A stretch of 64,000 nt of DNA from Chrysaora quinquecirrha (taxonomy: Eukaryota > Cnidaria > Scyphozoa > Semaeostomeae > Pelagiidae): the NCBI GenBank assembly GCA_014526335.1, contig JACTAT010000137.1, positions 124,001 to 188,000 on the forward strand, in the 5' to 3' direction. A program made the translations under genes and the position numbers. Numbering within the stretch: the first letter of the stretch is position 1; the number at the start of each line of letters is the position of its first letter. Of this stretch, positions 29,640 to 44,600 are shown one piece after another. Below the pieces are notes generated by a model that saw nothing but the letters and a program-made list of their open reading frames with translations, had not been told where the DNA came from and made no database searches.

Positions 29640-32600
29640 TCAGCCAAAATCAGCGGTTTAAAAACTAGCTTTATTCTTCAAAAATAAGTCCCCAAATCAA
29701 CGATATATCCCCTAATTAGCCATTAGGGGATATATCAAGTACTTTTTGATCAGATAGGGTAGGATTAGAAAGAAAGATTTTAACCGAAAAATTGCAAAAG
29801 ATTTTAAGTCTATAGCCTTGCCAAATGGCCAATAATCTGTAAAAATCAGGGGTTCAAAAACTCGCTTTCTTCTTAGAAAATAAAACCCCAAACCAACGAA
29901 AAACCCCTTAAATACCTCTTAGGGGAATATAAAGTACTTTTTGATAAAATAGAGTCGAACTAGGGAGAAAAATTTTGCCCCGGAAAATTGCCAAAATGGT
30001 AAGCCTATAGCCTTGCAGAATGCGCAAAAATCAGTCAAAATCAGGTGTTTTAAAAACTCGCTTTTTTCTTCGAAAATAAATACCAAAACCTAACAAGCCG
30101 CTAAATAACCATTAACGGATATATAACGTATTTTTTTATCAGATAGAGTCGAATTGGGAAGAAAAATTTGGCTCTGGAAAATTGCCGAAGTAGTAAGTCT
30201 ATATGTTTGTCAAAAGGCCAAAAATCAGCCAAAATCAGGGGTTTACAAACTAGCTTTTTTCTTCAAAAATAAGTCCCCAAATCAACGAAATGAAATCCCC
30301 TAAATAGCTGACAGGGGCATGTAAAGTACTTTTTTTAATCAGATAGAGTCAAATTAGGAAGAAAAATTTTGCTCTGGAAATTTGCCGAAATAGTAAATGT
30401 ATAGTCTTGCCAAATGGCAAAAAATCAGCAAAAATCAGGGGTTTAAAAACTAGCATTTTTCTTGAAAAATAAGTCCTAAATCAACGAAATACTCCCTAAA
30501 TAGCCATTGGGGGATAGATAAAGTACTTTTTGATCAGATACAGTCGAATTAGAAAGAAAAATTTTCCCTTAAAAAATCGACAAAATGGTAAGTCTATAGC
30601 CTTGCCAAGTGGGCAAAAATCAGCCAAAATCAGGGGTTTAAAAACTAGCTTTTCTCTTCAAAAATAAGTCCCCAAATCAACGAAATACCCCCCTAAATAG
30701 CCATTAAGGGATAGATAAAGTTTTCTTTGATCAGATACAGTCGAATTAGAAAGAAAAATTATCCCCAAAAAATTGCAAAAAATTGTAAGTCTATAACCTT
30801 GCCAAATAACCAAAAATCAGCGAAAATCAGGTGCTCAAAAACTAGCTTTTTTCTTCAAAAATAACTCCCCAAATCAACGAAATACCCCCTAAATAGCCAT
30901 TTGGGGACATATAAAGTACTTTTTGATCAGATAGAGTCGAATTAGAAAGAAAAATTTTCCCTTAAAAAATCGACAAAATGGTAAGTCTATAGCCTTGCCA
31001 AGTGGGCAAAAATCAGCCAAAATCAGGGGTTTAAAAACTAGCTATTTTCTTCAAAAATAAGTCCCCAAATCAACGAAATACCCCCTAAATAGCCATTTGG
31101 GGACATATAAAGTACTTTTTGATCAGATAGAGTCGAATTAGAAAGAAAAATTTTCCCTTAAAAAATCGACAAAATGGTAAGTCTATAGCCTTGCCAAGTG
31201 GGCAAAAATCAGCCAAAATCAGGGGTTTAAAACTAGCTTTTTCTTCAAAAATAAGTCCCCAAATCAACGAAATACCCCCTAAATAGCCATTTGGGGACAT
31301 ATAAAGTACTTTTTGATCAGATAGAGTCGAATTAGAAAGAAAAATTTTCCCTTAAAAAATCGAAAAATAGTAAGTCTATAGCCTTGCCAAATGGGCAAAA
31401 ATCAGCCAAAATCAGGGGTTTAAAAACTAGCTTTTTTCTTCAAAAATAAGTCCCCATATCAACGAAATACTCCCTAAATAGCCATTTGAAGACATATAAA
31501 GTACTTTTCGATCAGATAGAGTCCAATTAGAAAGAAAAATTTTCCCTTAAAAAATCGACAAAATGGTAAGTCTATAGCCTTGCCAAATGGGCAAAAATCA
31601 GCCAAAATCAGGGGTTTAAAAACTAGCTTTCTTCTTCAAAAATAAGTCCCCAAATCAACGAAATACCCCCTAAATAGCCATTTGGGGACATATAAAGTAC
31701 TTTTTGATCAGATAGAGTCGAAATAGAAAGAAAAATTCTCCCTTAAAAAATCGACAAAATAGTAAGTCTATAGCCTTGCCAAATGGCAAAAATCAGCCAA
31801 AATCAGGTGTTTAAAAACTAGCTTTTTCTTCAAAAATAAGTCCCCGAACCAACGAAAAACCCCCTAAATAGCCATTGGGGGACATATAAAGTACTTTTTG
31901 ATTAGATAGAGTCGAATTAGAACGAAAAATTTTCCCTTAAAAAATCGACAAAATAGTAAGTCTATAGCCTTGCCAAATGGTCAAAAATCAGCGAAAATCA
32001 GGGGTTCAAAACTAGCTTTTTCTTTAAGAATAAGCCCCCAAATCAACGAAATACTCCCTAAATAGCCATTGGGGGACGTATAAAGTACTTTTTGATCAGA
32101 TAGAGTCGAATTAGAAAGAAAAATTTTCCCTTAAAAATCGACAAAATAGTAAGTCTATAGCCTTGCCAAATGGCAAAAATCAGCCAAAATCAGGGGTTTA
32201 AAAACTAGCTTTTTCTTCAAAAATAAGTCCCCAAATCAACGAAAAACCCCCTAAATAGCCATTGGGGGACATATAAGTACTTTTTGATTAGATAGAGTCG
32301 AATTAGAACGAAAAATTTTCCCTTTAAAAAATCGACAAAATAGTAAGTCTATAGCCTTGCCAAATGGTCAAAAATCAGCGAAAATCAGGGGTTCAAAAAC
32401 TAGCTTTTTTCTTTAAGAATAAGCCCCCAAATCAACGAAATACTCCCTAAACAGCCATTTGTGGACATATAAAGTGCTTTTTGATCAGATAGAGTCGAAA
32501 TAGAAAGAAATATTTTCCCTTAAAATATTGATACAATAGTAAGTCTATAGCCTTGCCAAATGGGCAAAAATCAGCAAAAATCAGGGGTTCAAAAGCTTGC

Positions 32601-35600
32601 TTTTTTCTTTAAGAATAAGCCCCCAAATCAACGAAAAACACCCTAAATAGCCATTGGGGGACATACAAAGTACTTTTTGATCAGATAGAGTCGAATTAGA
32701 AAGAACAATTTTCCCTTAAAAAATCGACAAAACAGTAAGTCTATAGCCTTGCCAAATGGGCAAAAATCAGCAAAAATCAGTGGTCTAAAAACTAGCTTTT
32801 TTCATCAAAATAAGTCCCCAAACCAACAAAATACTGTCTAAATAGCCATTTGGGGACATATAAAGTACTTTTTGATCAGATAGAGTAGAATTAGAAAAAA
32901 CAATTTTCCCTTAAAAAATCGACGAAATAGTAAGTCTATAGCCTTGCCAAGTGGGCAAAAATCGGCCAAAATCAGGGGTTTAAAAACTAGCTTTTTCTTC
33001 AAAAATAAGTCCCCAAATCAACGAAATACTCCCTAAATAGCCATTGGGGGATAGATAAAGTACTTTTTGATCAGATACAGTCGAATTAGAAAGAAAAATT
33101 ATCCCCAAAAAATTGCAAAAAATTGTAAGTCTATAACCTTGCCAAATGACCAAAAATCAGCGAATATCAGGTGCTCAAAAACTAGCTTTTTTCTTCAAAA
33201 ATAAGTCCCCAAATCAACGAAATACCCCCTAAATAGCCATTTGGGGACATATAAAGTATTTTTTGATCAGATAGAGTCGAATTAGAAAGAAAAATTTTCC
33301 CTTAAAAAATCGAAAAATAGTAAGTCTATAGCCTTGCCAAATGGGCAAAAATCAGCCAAAATCAGGGGTTTAAAAACTAGCTTTTTTCTTCAAAAATAAG
33401 TCCCCATATCAACGAAATACTCCCTAAATAGCCATTTGAAGACATATAAAGTACTTTTCGATCAGATAGAGTCCAATTAGAAAGAAAAATTTTCCCTTAA
33501 AAAATCGACAAAATGGTAAGTCTATAGCCTTGCCAAATGGGCAAAAATCAGCCAAAATCAGGGGTTTAAAAACTAGCTTTCTTCTTCAAAAATAAGTCCC
33601 CAAATCAACGAAATACCCCCTAAATAGCCATTTGGGGACATATAAAGTACTTTTTGATCAGATAGAGTCGAAATAGAAAGAAAAATTCTCCCTTAAAAAA
33701 TCGACAAAATAGTAAGTCTATAGCCTTGCCAAATGGCAAAAATCAGCCAAAATCAGGTGTTTAAAAACTAGCTTTTTCTTCAAAAATAAGTCCCGAACCA
33801 ACGAAAACCCCTAAATAGCCATTGGGGACATATAAAGTACTTTTTGATTAGATAGAGTCGAATTAGAACGAAAAATTTTCCCTTAAAAAATCGACAAAAT
33901 AGTAAGTCTATAGCCTTGCCAAATGGTCAAAAATCAGCGAAAATCAGGGGTTCAAAAACTAGCTTTTTTCTTTAAGAATAAGCCCCCAAATCAACGAAAT
34001 ACTCCCTAAATAGCCATTGGGGGACGTATAAAGTACTTTTTGATCAGATAGAGTCGAATTAGAAAGAAAAATTTTCCTTAAAAATCGACAAAATAGTAAG
34101 TCTATAGCCTTGCCAAATGGCAAAAATCAGCCAAAATCAGGGGTTTAAAACTAGCTTTTTCTTCAAAAATAAGTCCCCAAATCAACGAAAAACCCCCTAA
34201 ATAGCCATTGGGGGACATATAAGTACTTTTTGATTAGATAGAGTCGAATTAGAACGAAAAATTTTGCTTTAAAAAGTCGACAAAATAGTAAGTCTATAGC
34301 CTTGCCAAATGGTCAAAAATCAGCCAAAATCAGGGGTTGAAAAACTAGCTATTTTCTTCAAAAATAAGTCCCCAAATCAACGAAATACTCCCTAAATAGC
34401 CATTGGGGGACGTATAAAGTACTTTTTGATCAGATAGAGTCGAAGGGGGACGTATAAAGTACTTTTTGATCAGATAGAGTCGAGTTAGAAAGAAAAATTT
34501 TTCCTCAAAAAATCGACAAAATAGTAAGTCTATAGCCTTGCCAAATGGCAAAAATCAGCCAAAATCAGGGGTTTAAAAACTAGCTTTTTTCTTCAAAAAT
34601 TTGTCCCCAAATCAACGAAATACTCCCTAAATAGCCATTGGGGACGTATAAAGTAGTTTTGATCAGATAAAGTCGAATTAGAAAGAAAAATTTTCCTTGA
34701 AAAATCGACAAAATATTAAGTCTATAGCCTTGCCAAATGGCAAAATGAGCCAAAATCAGGGGTTTAAAACTAGATTTTTCTTCAAAAATTTGTCCCCAAA
34801 TCAACGAAATACTCCTAAATAGCCATTGGGGACGTATAAAGTACTTTTGATCAGATAGAGTCGAGTTAGAAAGAAAATTTTCCTCAAAAATCGACAAAAT
34901 AGTAAGTCTATAGCCTTGCCAAATGGGCAAAAATCAGCCAAAATCAGGGGTTTAAAACTAGCTTTTTCTTCAAAAATAAGTCCTCAAATCAACGTAATTC
35001 TCCTAAATAGCCATTTGAAGACATATAAAGTACTTTTCGATCAGACAGAGTCCTATTAGAAAAAAATTTTCCCTTAAAAATCGACAAAATAGTAAGTCTA
35101 TAGCCTTGCCAAATGGGCAAAAATCAGCCAAAATCAGGGGTTTAAAACTAGCTCTTTTCTTCAAAAATAGGTCCCCAAATCAACGAAATACTCCCTAAAT
35201 AGCCATTTGGGGACATATAAAGTACTTTTGATCAGATAAAGTAGAATTAGAAAGAAAACTTTCCCTTAAAGAATCGACAATATGGTAAGTCTATAGCCTT
35301 GCCAAATGGGCAAAAATCAGCCAAAATCAGGGGTTTAAAAACTAGCTTTTTTCCTCAAAAATAAGTCCCCAAATCAACGAAGTACTCCCTAAATAGCCAT
35401 TGGGGGACATATAAAGTACTTTTTGATCAGATAGAGTTGAATTGGAAAGAAAAATTTTCCCCTAAAAAATCGACATAATAATAAGTCTATAGCCTTGCCA
35501 AGTGGGCAAAAATCAGCCAAAATCAGGGGTTTAAAAACTAGCTATTTTTTTCAAAAATAAGTCCCCAAATCAACGAAATACTCCCTAAATAGCCATTGGG

Positions 35601-38600
35601 GGACGTATAAAGTACTTTTTGATCAGATAGAGTCGAAGGGGGACGTATAAAGTAGTTTTTGATCAGATAAAGTCGAATTAGAAAGAAAAATTTTCCCTTG
35701 AAAAATCGACAAAATATTAAGTCTATAGCCTTGCCAAATGGCAAAAATGAGCCAAAATCAGGGGTTTAAAAACTAGATTTTTTCTTCAAAAATTTGTCCC
35801 CAAATCAACGAAATACTCCCTAAATAGCCATTGGGGGACGTATAAAGTACTTTTTGATCAGATAGAGTCGAGTTAGAAAGAAAAATTTTTCCTCAAAAAA
35901 TCGACAAAATAGTAAGTCTATAGCCTTGCCAAATGGGCAAAAATCAGCCAAAATCAGGGGTTTAAAAACTAGCTTTTTTCTTCAAAAATAAGTCCTCAAA
36001 TCAACGTAATTCTCCCTAAATAGCCATTTGAAGACATATAAAGTACTTTTCGATCAGACAGAGTCCTATTAGAAAAAAAAATTTTCCCTTAAAAAATCGA
36101 CAAAATAGTAAGTCTATAGCCTTGCCAAATGGGCAAAAATCAGCCAAAATCAGGGGTTTAAAAACTAGCTCTTTTCTTCAAAAATAGGTCCCCAAATCAA
36201 CGAAATACTCCCTAAATAGCCATTTGGGGACATATAAAGTACTTTTTGATCAGATAAAGTAGAATTAGAAAGAAAAACTTTCCCTTAAAGAATCGACAAT
36301 ATGGTAAGTCTATAGCCTTGCCAAATGGGCAAAAATCAGCCAAAATCAGGGGTTTAAAAACTAGCTTTTTTCCTCAAAAATAAGTCCCCAAATCAACGAA
36401 GTACTCCCTAAATAGCCATTGGGGGACATATAAAGTACTTTTTGATCAGATAGAGTTGAATTGGAAAGAAAAATTTTCCCCTAAAAAATCGACATAATAA
36501 TAAGTCTATAGCCTTGCCAAGTGGGCAAAAATCAGCCAAAATCAGGGGTTTAAAAACTAGCTATTTTTTTCAAAAATAAGTCCCCAAATCAACGAAATAC
36601 TCCCTAAATAGCCATTGGGGGACGTATAAAGTACTTTTTGATCAGATAGAGTCGAAGGGGGACGTATAAAGTACTTTTTGATCAGATAGAGTCGAGTTAG
36701 AAAGAAAAATTTTTCCTCAAAAAATCGACAAAATAGTAAGTCTATAGCCTTGCCAAATGGCAAAAATCAGCCAAAATCAGGGGTTTAAAAACTAGCTTTT
36801 TTCTTCAAAAATTTGTCCCCAAATCAACGAAATACTCCCTAAATAGCCATTGGGGGACGTATAAAGTACTTTTTGATCAGATAGAGTCGAATTAGAAAGA
36901 AAAATTTTCCCTTAATAAATCGACAAAATAGTAAGTCTATAGCGTTACCAAATGGCAAAAATCAGCCAAAATCAGGGGTTTAAAAACTAGCTTTTTCTTC
37001 AAAAAAAAGTCCCCAAACCAACGAAAAACCCCCTAAATAGCCATTGGGGGACATAAAAAGTACTTTTTGATTAGATAGAGTCGAATTAGAACGAAAAATT
37101 TTCCCTTAAAAAATCGACAAAATAGTAAGTCTATAGTCTTGCCAAATGGTCAAAAATCAGCGAAAATCAGGGGTTCAAAAACTAGCTTTTTTCTTTAAGA
37201 ATAAGCCCCCAAATCAACGAAATACTCCCTAAATAGCCATTGGGGGACGTATAAAGTACTTTTTGATCAGATAGAGTCGAATTAGAAAGAAAAATTTTCC
37301 CTTAAAAAATCGAAAAATAGTAAGTCTATAGCCTTGCCAAATGGGCAAAAATCAGCCAAAATCAGGGTTTAAAACTAGCTTTTTCTTCAAAAATAAGTCC
37401 CCATATCAACGAAATACTCCCTAAATAGCCATTTGAAGACATATAAAGTACTTTTCGATCAGATAGAGTCCAATTAGAAAGAAAAATTTTCCCTTAAAAA
37501 ATCGACAAAATGGTAAGTCTATAGCCTTGCCAAATGGGCAAAAATCAGCCAAAATCAGGGGTTTAAAACTAGCTTTCTTCTTCAAAAATAAGTCCCCAAA
37601 TCAACGAAATACCCCTAAATAGCCATTTGGGGACATATAAAGTACTTTTGATCAGATAGAGTCGAAATAGAAAGAAAAATTCTCCCTTAAAAAATCGACA
37701 AAATATTAAGTCTATAGCCTTGCCAAATGGCAAAAATCAGCCAAAATCAGGTGTTTAAAAACTAGCTTTTTCTTCAAAAATAAGTCCCCGAACCAACGAA
37801 AAACCCCCTAAATAGCCATTGGGGGACATATAAAGTACTTTTTGATTAGATAGAGTCGAATTAGAACGAAAAATTTTCCCTTAAAAAATCGACAAAATAG
37901 TAAGTCTATAGCCTTGCCAAATGGTCAAAAATCAGCGAAAATCAGGGGTTCAAAAACTAGCTTTTTTCTTTAAGAATAAGCCCCCAAATCAACGAAATAC
38001 TCCCTAAATAGCCATTGGGGGACGTATAAAGTACTTTTTGATCAGATAGAGTCGAATTAGAAAGAAAAATTTTCCCTTAAAAAATCGACAAAATAGTAAG
38101 TCTATAGCCTTGCCAAATGGCAAAAATCAGCCAAAATCAGGGGTTTAAAAAGTAGCTTTTTCTTCAAAAATAAGTCCCCAAATCAACGAAAAACCCCCTA
38201 AATAGCCATTGGGGGACATATAAGTACTTTTTGATTAGATAGAGTCGAATTAGAACGAAAAATTTTCCCTTTAAAAAATCGACAAAATAGTAAGTCTATA
38301 GCCTTGCCAAATGGTCAAAAATCAGCGAAAATCAGAGGTTCAAAAACTAGCTTTTTTCTTTAAGAATAAGCCCCCAAATCAACGAAATACTCCCTAAACA
38401 GCCATTTGTGGACATATAAAGTGCTTTTTGATCAGATAGAGTCGAAATAGAAAGAAATATTTTCCCTTAAAATATTGATACAATAGTAAGTCTATAGCCT
38501 TGCCAAATGGGCAAAAATCAGCAAAAATCAGGGGTTCAAAAGCTTGCTTTTTTCTTTAAGAATAAGCCCCCAAATCAACGAAAACACCCTAAATAGCCAT

Positions 38601-41600
38601 TGGGGGACATACAAAGTACTTTTTGATCAGATAGAGTCGAATTAGAAAGAACAATTTTCCCTTAAAAAATCGACAAAACAGTAAGTCTATAGCCTTGCCA
38701 AATGGGCAAAAATCAGCAAAAATCAGTGGTCTAAAAACTAGCTTTTTTCATCAAAATAAGTCCCCAAACCAACAAAATACTGTCTAAATAGCCATTTGGG
38801 GACATATAAAGTACTTTTTGATCAGATAGAGTAGAATTAGAAAAAACAATTTTCCCTTAAAAAATCGACGAAATAGTAAGTCTATAGCCTTGCCAAGTGG
38901 GCAAAAATCGGCCAAAATCAGGGGTTTAAAAACTAGCTTTTTCTTCAAAAATAAGTACCCAAACCAACAACAAACCCTCTAAATAGCCATTTGGGGACAT
39001 ATAAAGTACTTTTTGATCAGATAGAGTCGAATTAGAAAGAAAAATTTTCCCTTAAAAAATCGACAAAATGGTAAGTCTATAGCCTTGCCAAGTGGGCAAA
39101 AATCAGCCAAAATCAGGGGTTTAAAAACTAGCTTTCTTCTTCAAAAATAAGTCCCCAAATCAACGAAATACCCCCTAAATAGCCATTTGGGGACATATAA
39201 AGTACTTTTTGATCAGATAGAGTCGAAATAGAAAGAAAAATTCTCCCTTAAAAAATCGACAAAATAGTAAGTCTATAGCCTTGCCAAATGGCAAAAATCA
39301 GCCAAAATCAGGTGTTTAAAAACTAGCTTTTTCTTCAAAAATAAGTCCCCGAACCAACGAAAAACCCCTAAATAGCCATTGGGGACATATAAAGTACTTT
39401 TGATTAGATAGAGTCGAATTAGAACGAAAAATTTTCCCTTAAAAATCGACAAAATAGTAAGTCTATAGCCTTGCCAAATGGTCAAAAATCAGCGAAAATC
39501 AGGGGTTCAAAACTAGCTTTTTCTTTAAGAATAAGCCCCAAATCAACGAAATACTCCCTAAATAGCCATTGGGGGACGTATAAAGTACTTTTTGATCAGA
39601 TAGAGTCGAATTAGAAAGAAAAATTTTCCCTTAAAAAATCGACAAAATAGTAAGTCTATAGCCTTGCCAAATGGCAAAAATCAGCCAAAATCAGGGGTTT
39701 AAAAACTAGCTTTTTCTTCAAAAATAAGTCCCCAAATCAACGAAAAACCCCCTAAATAGCCATTGGGGGACATATAAGTACTTTTTGATTAGATAGAGTC
39801 GAATTAGAACGAAAAATTCTCCCTTTAAAAAATCGACAAAATAGTAAGTCTATAGCCTTGCCAAATGGTCAAAAATCAGCCAAAATCAGGGGTTTAAAAA
39901 CTAGCTATTTTCTTCAAAAATAAGTCCCCAAATCAACGAAATACTCCCTAAATAGCCATTGGGGGACGTATAAAGTACTTTTTGATCAGATAGAGTCGAA
40001 GGGGGACGTATAAAGTACTTTTTGATCAGATAGAGTCGAGTTAGAAAGAAAAACTTTTCCTCAAAAAATCGACAAAATAGTAAGTCTATAGCCTTGCCAA
40101 ATGGCAAAAATCAGCCAAAATCAGGGGTTTAAAAACTAGCTTTTTTCTTCAAAAATTTGTCCCCAAATCAACGAAATACTCCCTAAATAGCCATTGGGGG
40201 ACGTATAAAGTAGTTTTTGATCAGATAAAGTCGAATTAGAAAGAAAAATTTTCCCTTGAAAAATCGACAAAATATTAAGTCTATAGCCTTGCCAAATGGC
40301 AAAAATGAGCCAAAATCAGGGGTTTAAAAACTAGATTTTTTCTTCAAAAATTTGTCCCCAAATCAACGAAATACTCCCTAAATAGCCATTGGGGGACGTA
40401 TAAAGTACTTTTTGATCAGATAGAGTCGAGTTAGAAAGAAAAATTTTTCCTCAAAAAATCGACAAAATAGTAAGTCTATAGCCTTGCCAAATGGGCAAAA
40501 ATCAGCCAAAATCAGGGGTTTAAAAACTAGCTTTTTTCTTCAAAAATAAGTCCTCAAATCAACGTAATTCTCCCTAAATAGCCATTTGAAGACATATAAA
40601 GTACTTTTCGATCAGACAGAGTCCTATTAGAAAAAAAAATTTTCCCTTAAAAAATCGACAAAATAGTAAGTCTATAGCCTTGCCAAATGGGCAAAAATCA
40701 GCCAAAATCAGGGGTTTAAAAACTAGCTCTTTTCTTCAAAAATAGGTCCCCAAATCAACGAAATACTCCCTAAATAGCCATTTGGGGACATATAAAGTAC
40801 TTTTTGATCAGATAAAGTAGAATTAGAAAGAAAAACTTTCCCTTAAAGAATCGACAATATGGTAAGTCTATAGCCTTGCCAAATGGGCAAAAATCAGCCA
40901 AAATCAGGGGTTTAAAACTAGCTTTTTCCTCAAAATAAGTCCCCAAATCAACGAAGTACTCCTAAATAGCCATTGGGGACATATAAAGTACTTTTGATCA
41001 GATAGAGTTGAATTGGAAAGAAAATTTTCCCTAAAAATCGACATAATAGTAAGTCTATAGCCTTGCCAAGTGGGCAAAAATCAGCCAAAATCAGGGGTTT
41101 AAAACTAGCTTTTTCTTCAAAAATAAGTCCCCAAATCAACGAAATACTCCCTAAATAGCCATTGGGGACGTATAAAGTACTTTTGATCAGATAGAGTCGA
41201 AGGGGACGTATAAAGTACTTTTGATCAGATAGAGTCGAATTAGAAAGAAAAATTTTCCTCAAAAATCGACAAAATAGTAAGTCTATAGCCTTGCCAAATG
41301 GTCAAAAATCAGCCAAAATCAGGTGTTTAAAAACTAGCTTTTTCTTCAAAAATAAGTCCCCAAATCAACGAAATACTCCCTAAATAGCCATTGGGGGACG
41401 TATAAAGTACTTTTTGATCAGATAGAGTCGAATTAGAAAGAAAAATTTTCCCTTAAAAAATCGACAAAATATTAAGTTTATAGCCTTGCCAAATGGCAAA
41501 AATCAGCCAAAATCAGGGGTTTAAAAACTAGCTTTTTCTTCAAAAATAAGTCCCCAAACCAACGAAAAACCCCCTAAATAGCCATTGGGGGACATAAAAA

Positions 41601-44600
41601 GTACTTTTTGATTAGATAGAGTCGAATTAGAACGAAAAATTTTCCCTTAAAAAATCGACAAAATAGTAAGTCTATAGTCTTGCCAAATGGTCAAAAATCA
41701 GCGAAAATCAGGGGTTCAAAAACTAGCTTTTTTCTTTAAGAATAAGCCCCCAAATCAACGAAATACTCCCTAAATAGCCATTGGGGGACGTATAAAGTAC
41801 TTTTTGATCAGATAGAGTCGAATTAGAAAGAAAAATTTTCCCTTAAAAAATCGACAAAATAGTAAGTCTATAGCCTTGCCAAATGGTCAAAAATCAGCCA
41901 AAGTCAGGGGTTTAAAAACTAGCTATTTTCTTCAAAAATAAGTCCCCAAGTCAACGAAATACTCCCTAAATAGCCATTGGGGGACGTATAAAGTACTTTT
42001 TGATCAGATAGAGTCGAAGGGGGACGTATAAAGTACTTTTTGATCAGATAGAGTCGAGTTAGAAAGAAAAATTTTCACTTAAAAAATCGACAAAATAGTA
42101 AGTCTATAGCCTTGCCAAATGGCAAAAATCAGCCAAAATCAGGTGTTTAAAAACTAGCTTTTTCTTCAAAAATAAGTCCCCAAACCAACGAAAATCCCCC
42201 TAAATAGCCATTGGGGGACATATAAAGTACTTTTTGATTAGATAGAGTCGAATTACAACGAAAAATTTTGCTTTAAAAAGTCGACAAAATAGTAAGTCTA
42301 TAGCCTTGCCAAATGGTCAAAAATCAGCCAAAATCAGGTGTTTAAAAACTAGCTTTTTCTTCAAAAATAAGTCCCCAAATCAACGAAATACTCCCTAAAT
42401 AGCCATTTGTGGACATATAAAGTGCTTTTGATCAGATAGAGTCGAATTAGAAAGAAAAATTTTCCCTTAAAATATTGACACAATAGTAAGTCTATAGCCT
42501 TGCCAAATGGGCAAAAATCAGCAAAAATCAGGGGTTCAAAAGCTTGCTTTTTTCTTTAAGAATAAGCCCCCAAATCAACGAAAAACACCCTAAATAGCCA
42601 TTGGGGGACATATAAAGTACTTTTTGATCAGATAGAGTCGAAATAGAAAGAAAAATTCTCCCTTAAAAAATCGACAAAATATTAAGTCTATAGCCTTGCC
42701 AAATGGGCAAAAATCAGCAAAAATCAGTGGTCTAAAAACTAGCTTTTTTCATCAAAATAAGTCCCCAAACCAACAAAATACTGTCTAAATAGCCATTTGG
42801 GGACATATAAAGTACTTTTTGATCAGATAGAGTAGAATTAGAAAAAACAATTTTCCCTTAAAAAGTCGACAAAATAGTAAGTCTATAGCCTTGCCAAGTG
42901 GGCAAAAATCGGCAAAAATCAGGGGTTTAAAACTAGCTTTTCTTCAAAAATAAGTACCCAAACCAACAACAAACCCTCTAAATAGCCATTGGGGGACATA
43001 TAAAGTACTTTTTGATCCGATAGAGTCGAATTAGAAAGAAAAATTTTCCCCAAAAAAATCGACAAACAATTAAGTCTATAGCCTTGCCAAATAGGCAAAA
43101 ATCAGCCAAAATCAAGGGTTTAAAAGCTAGCTTTTTTTCTTCAGAAATAAGTCCCCAAATCAACGAAATACTCCCTAAATAGCCATTTGGGGACATATAA
43201 ATTACTTTTTGATCAGATAGAGTCGAATTAGGACGAAAAATTTTCCCTTAAAAAATCGACAAAATAGTAAGTCTATAGCCTTGCTAAATGGGCAAAAATC
43301 AGCCAAAATCAGGGGTTTAAAAACTAGCTTTCTTCTTCAAAAATAAGTCCCCAAATCAACGAAATATACCCTAAATAGCCTTTGGGGGATATATAAAGTA
43401 CTTTTTGATTAGATATAGTCGAATTAGAAAGAAAAATTTTCCCCAAAAAATTGCAAAATTTGTAAGGCTATAGCCTTGCCAAATGACTAAAAATCAGGGA
43501 AAATCAGGGGTGTAAAAACTAGCTTTTTTCTTCAAAAGTAAGTCCCCAAATCAACGAAATACTCCCTAAATAGCCATTTGGGGACATTTAAAGTCTTTTT
43601 TGATCAGAGAGAGTCGAATTAGAAAGAAAAATTTTCCCTTAAAAAATAGACAAATTAGTAAGTCTATAACCTTGCCAAAGGGGCAAAAAACAGCCAAAAT
43701 TCGAGGTTCAAAAACTAGCTTGTTTCTTCAAAAATAAGTTCCCAAATAAACGAAATACCCCTAAATAGCCATTTGGGGACATATAAAATACTTTTTGATC
43801 AGATAGGGTCGAATTAGAAAGAAATAGTCTCGCCGAAAAATTGCAAAAAATTGTAAGTCTATAGCCTTGCCAAATGACCAAAAATCAGCCAAAATCAAGG
43901 GTTCAAGAACTTGCCTTTTTCTTTAAAAATAAGTCCCCAAATCATCGATATACCCCTAGATATCCATTTGTTGACATATAAAGTGCTTTTTGATCAGATA
44001 GAGTCGAATTAGAAAGAAAAATTTTCCCTTAAAATATTGGCACAATAGTAAGTCTATAGCCTTGCCAAATGGCAAAAATCAGCCAAAATCAGGGGTTTAA
44101 AAACTAGCTTTTTCTTCAAAAATAAGTCCCCAAACCAACGAAAAACCCCCTAAATAGCCATTAGGGGACATATAAAGTACTTTTTGATTAGATAGAGTCG
44201 AATTAGAAAGAAAAATTTTCCCTTAGAAAACCGACAAAATAGTAAATCTATAGCCTTGCCAAATCACCAAAAATCAGCGAAAATCAGGGGTTCAAAAACT
44301 AGCTTGTTTCTTCAAAAATAAGTTCCCAGATAAACGAAATACCCCTAAATAGCCATTTCGGGACATATAAAATACTTTTTGATCAGATAGGGTCGAATTA
44401 GAAAGAAATAGTCTCCCCGAAAAATTGCAAAAAATTGCAAGTCTATAGCCTTGCCAAATGACCAAAAATCAGCCAAAATCAAGGGTTCAAGAACTTGCCT
44501 TTTTCTTTAAAAATAAGTCCCCAAATCATCGATATACCCCTAGATATCCATTTGGGGACATATAAAGTGCTTTTTGATCAGATAGAGTCGAATTCGAAAG

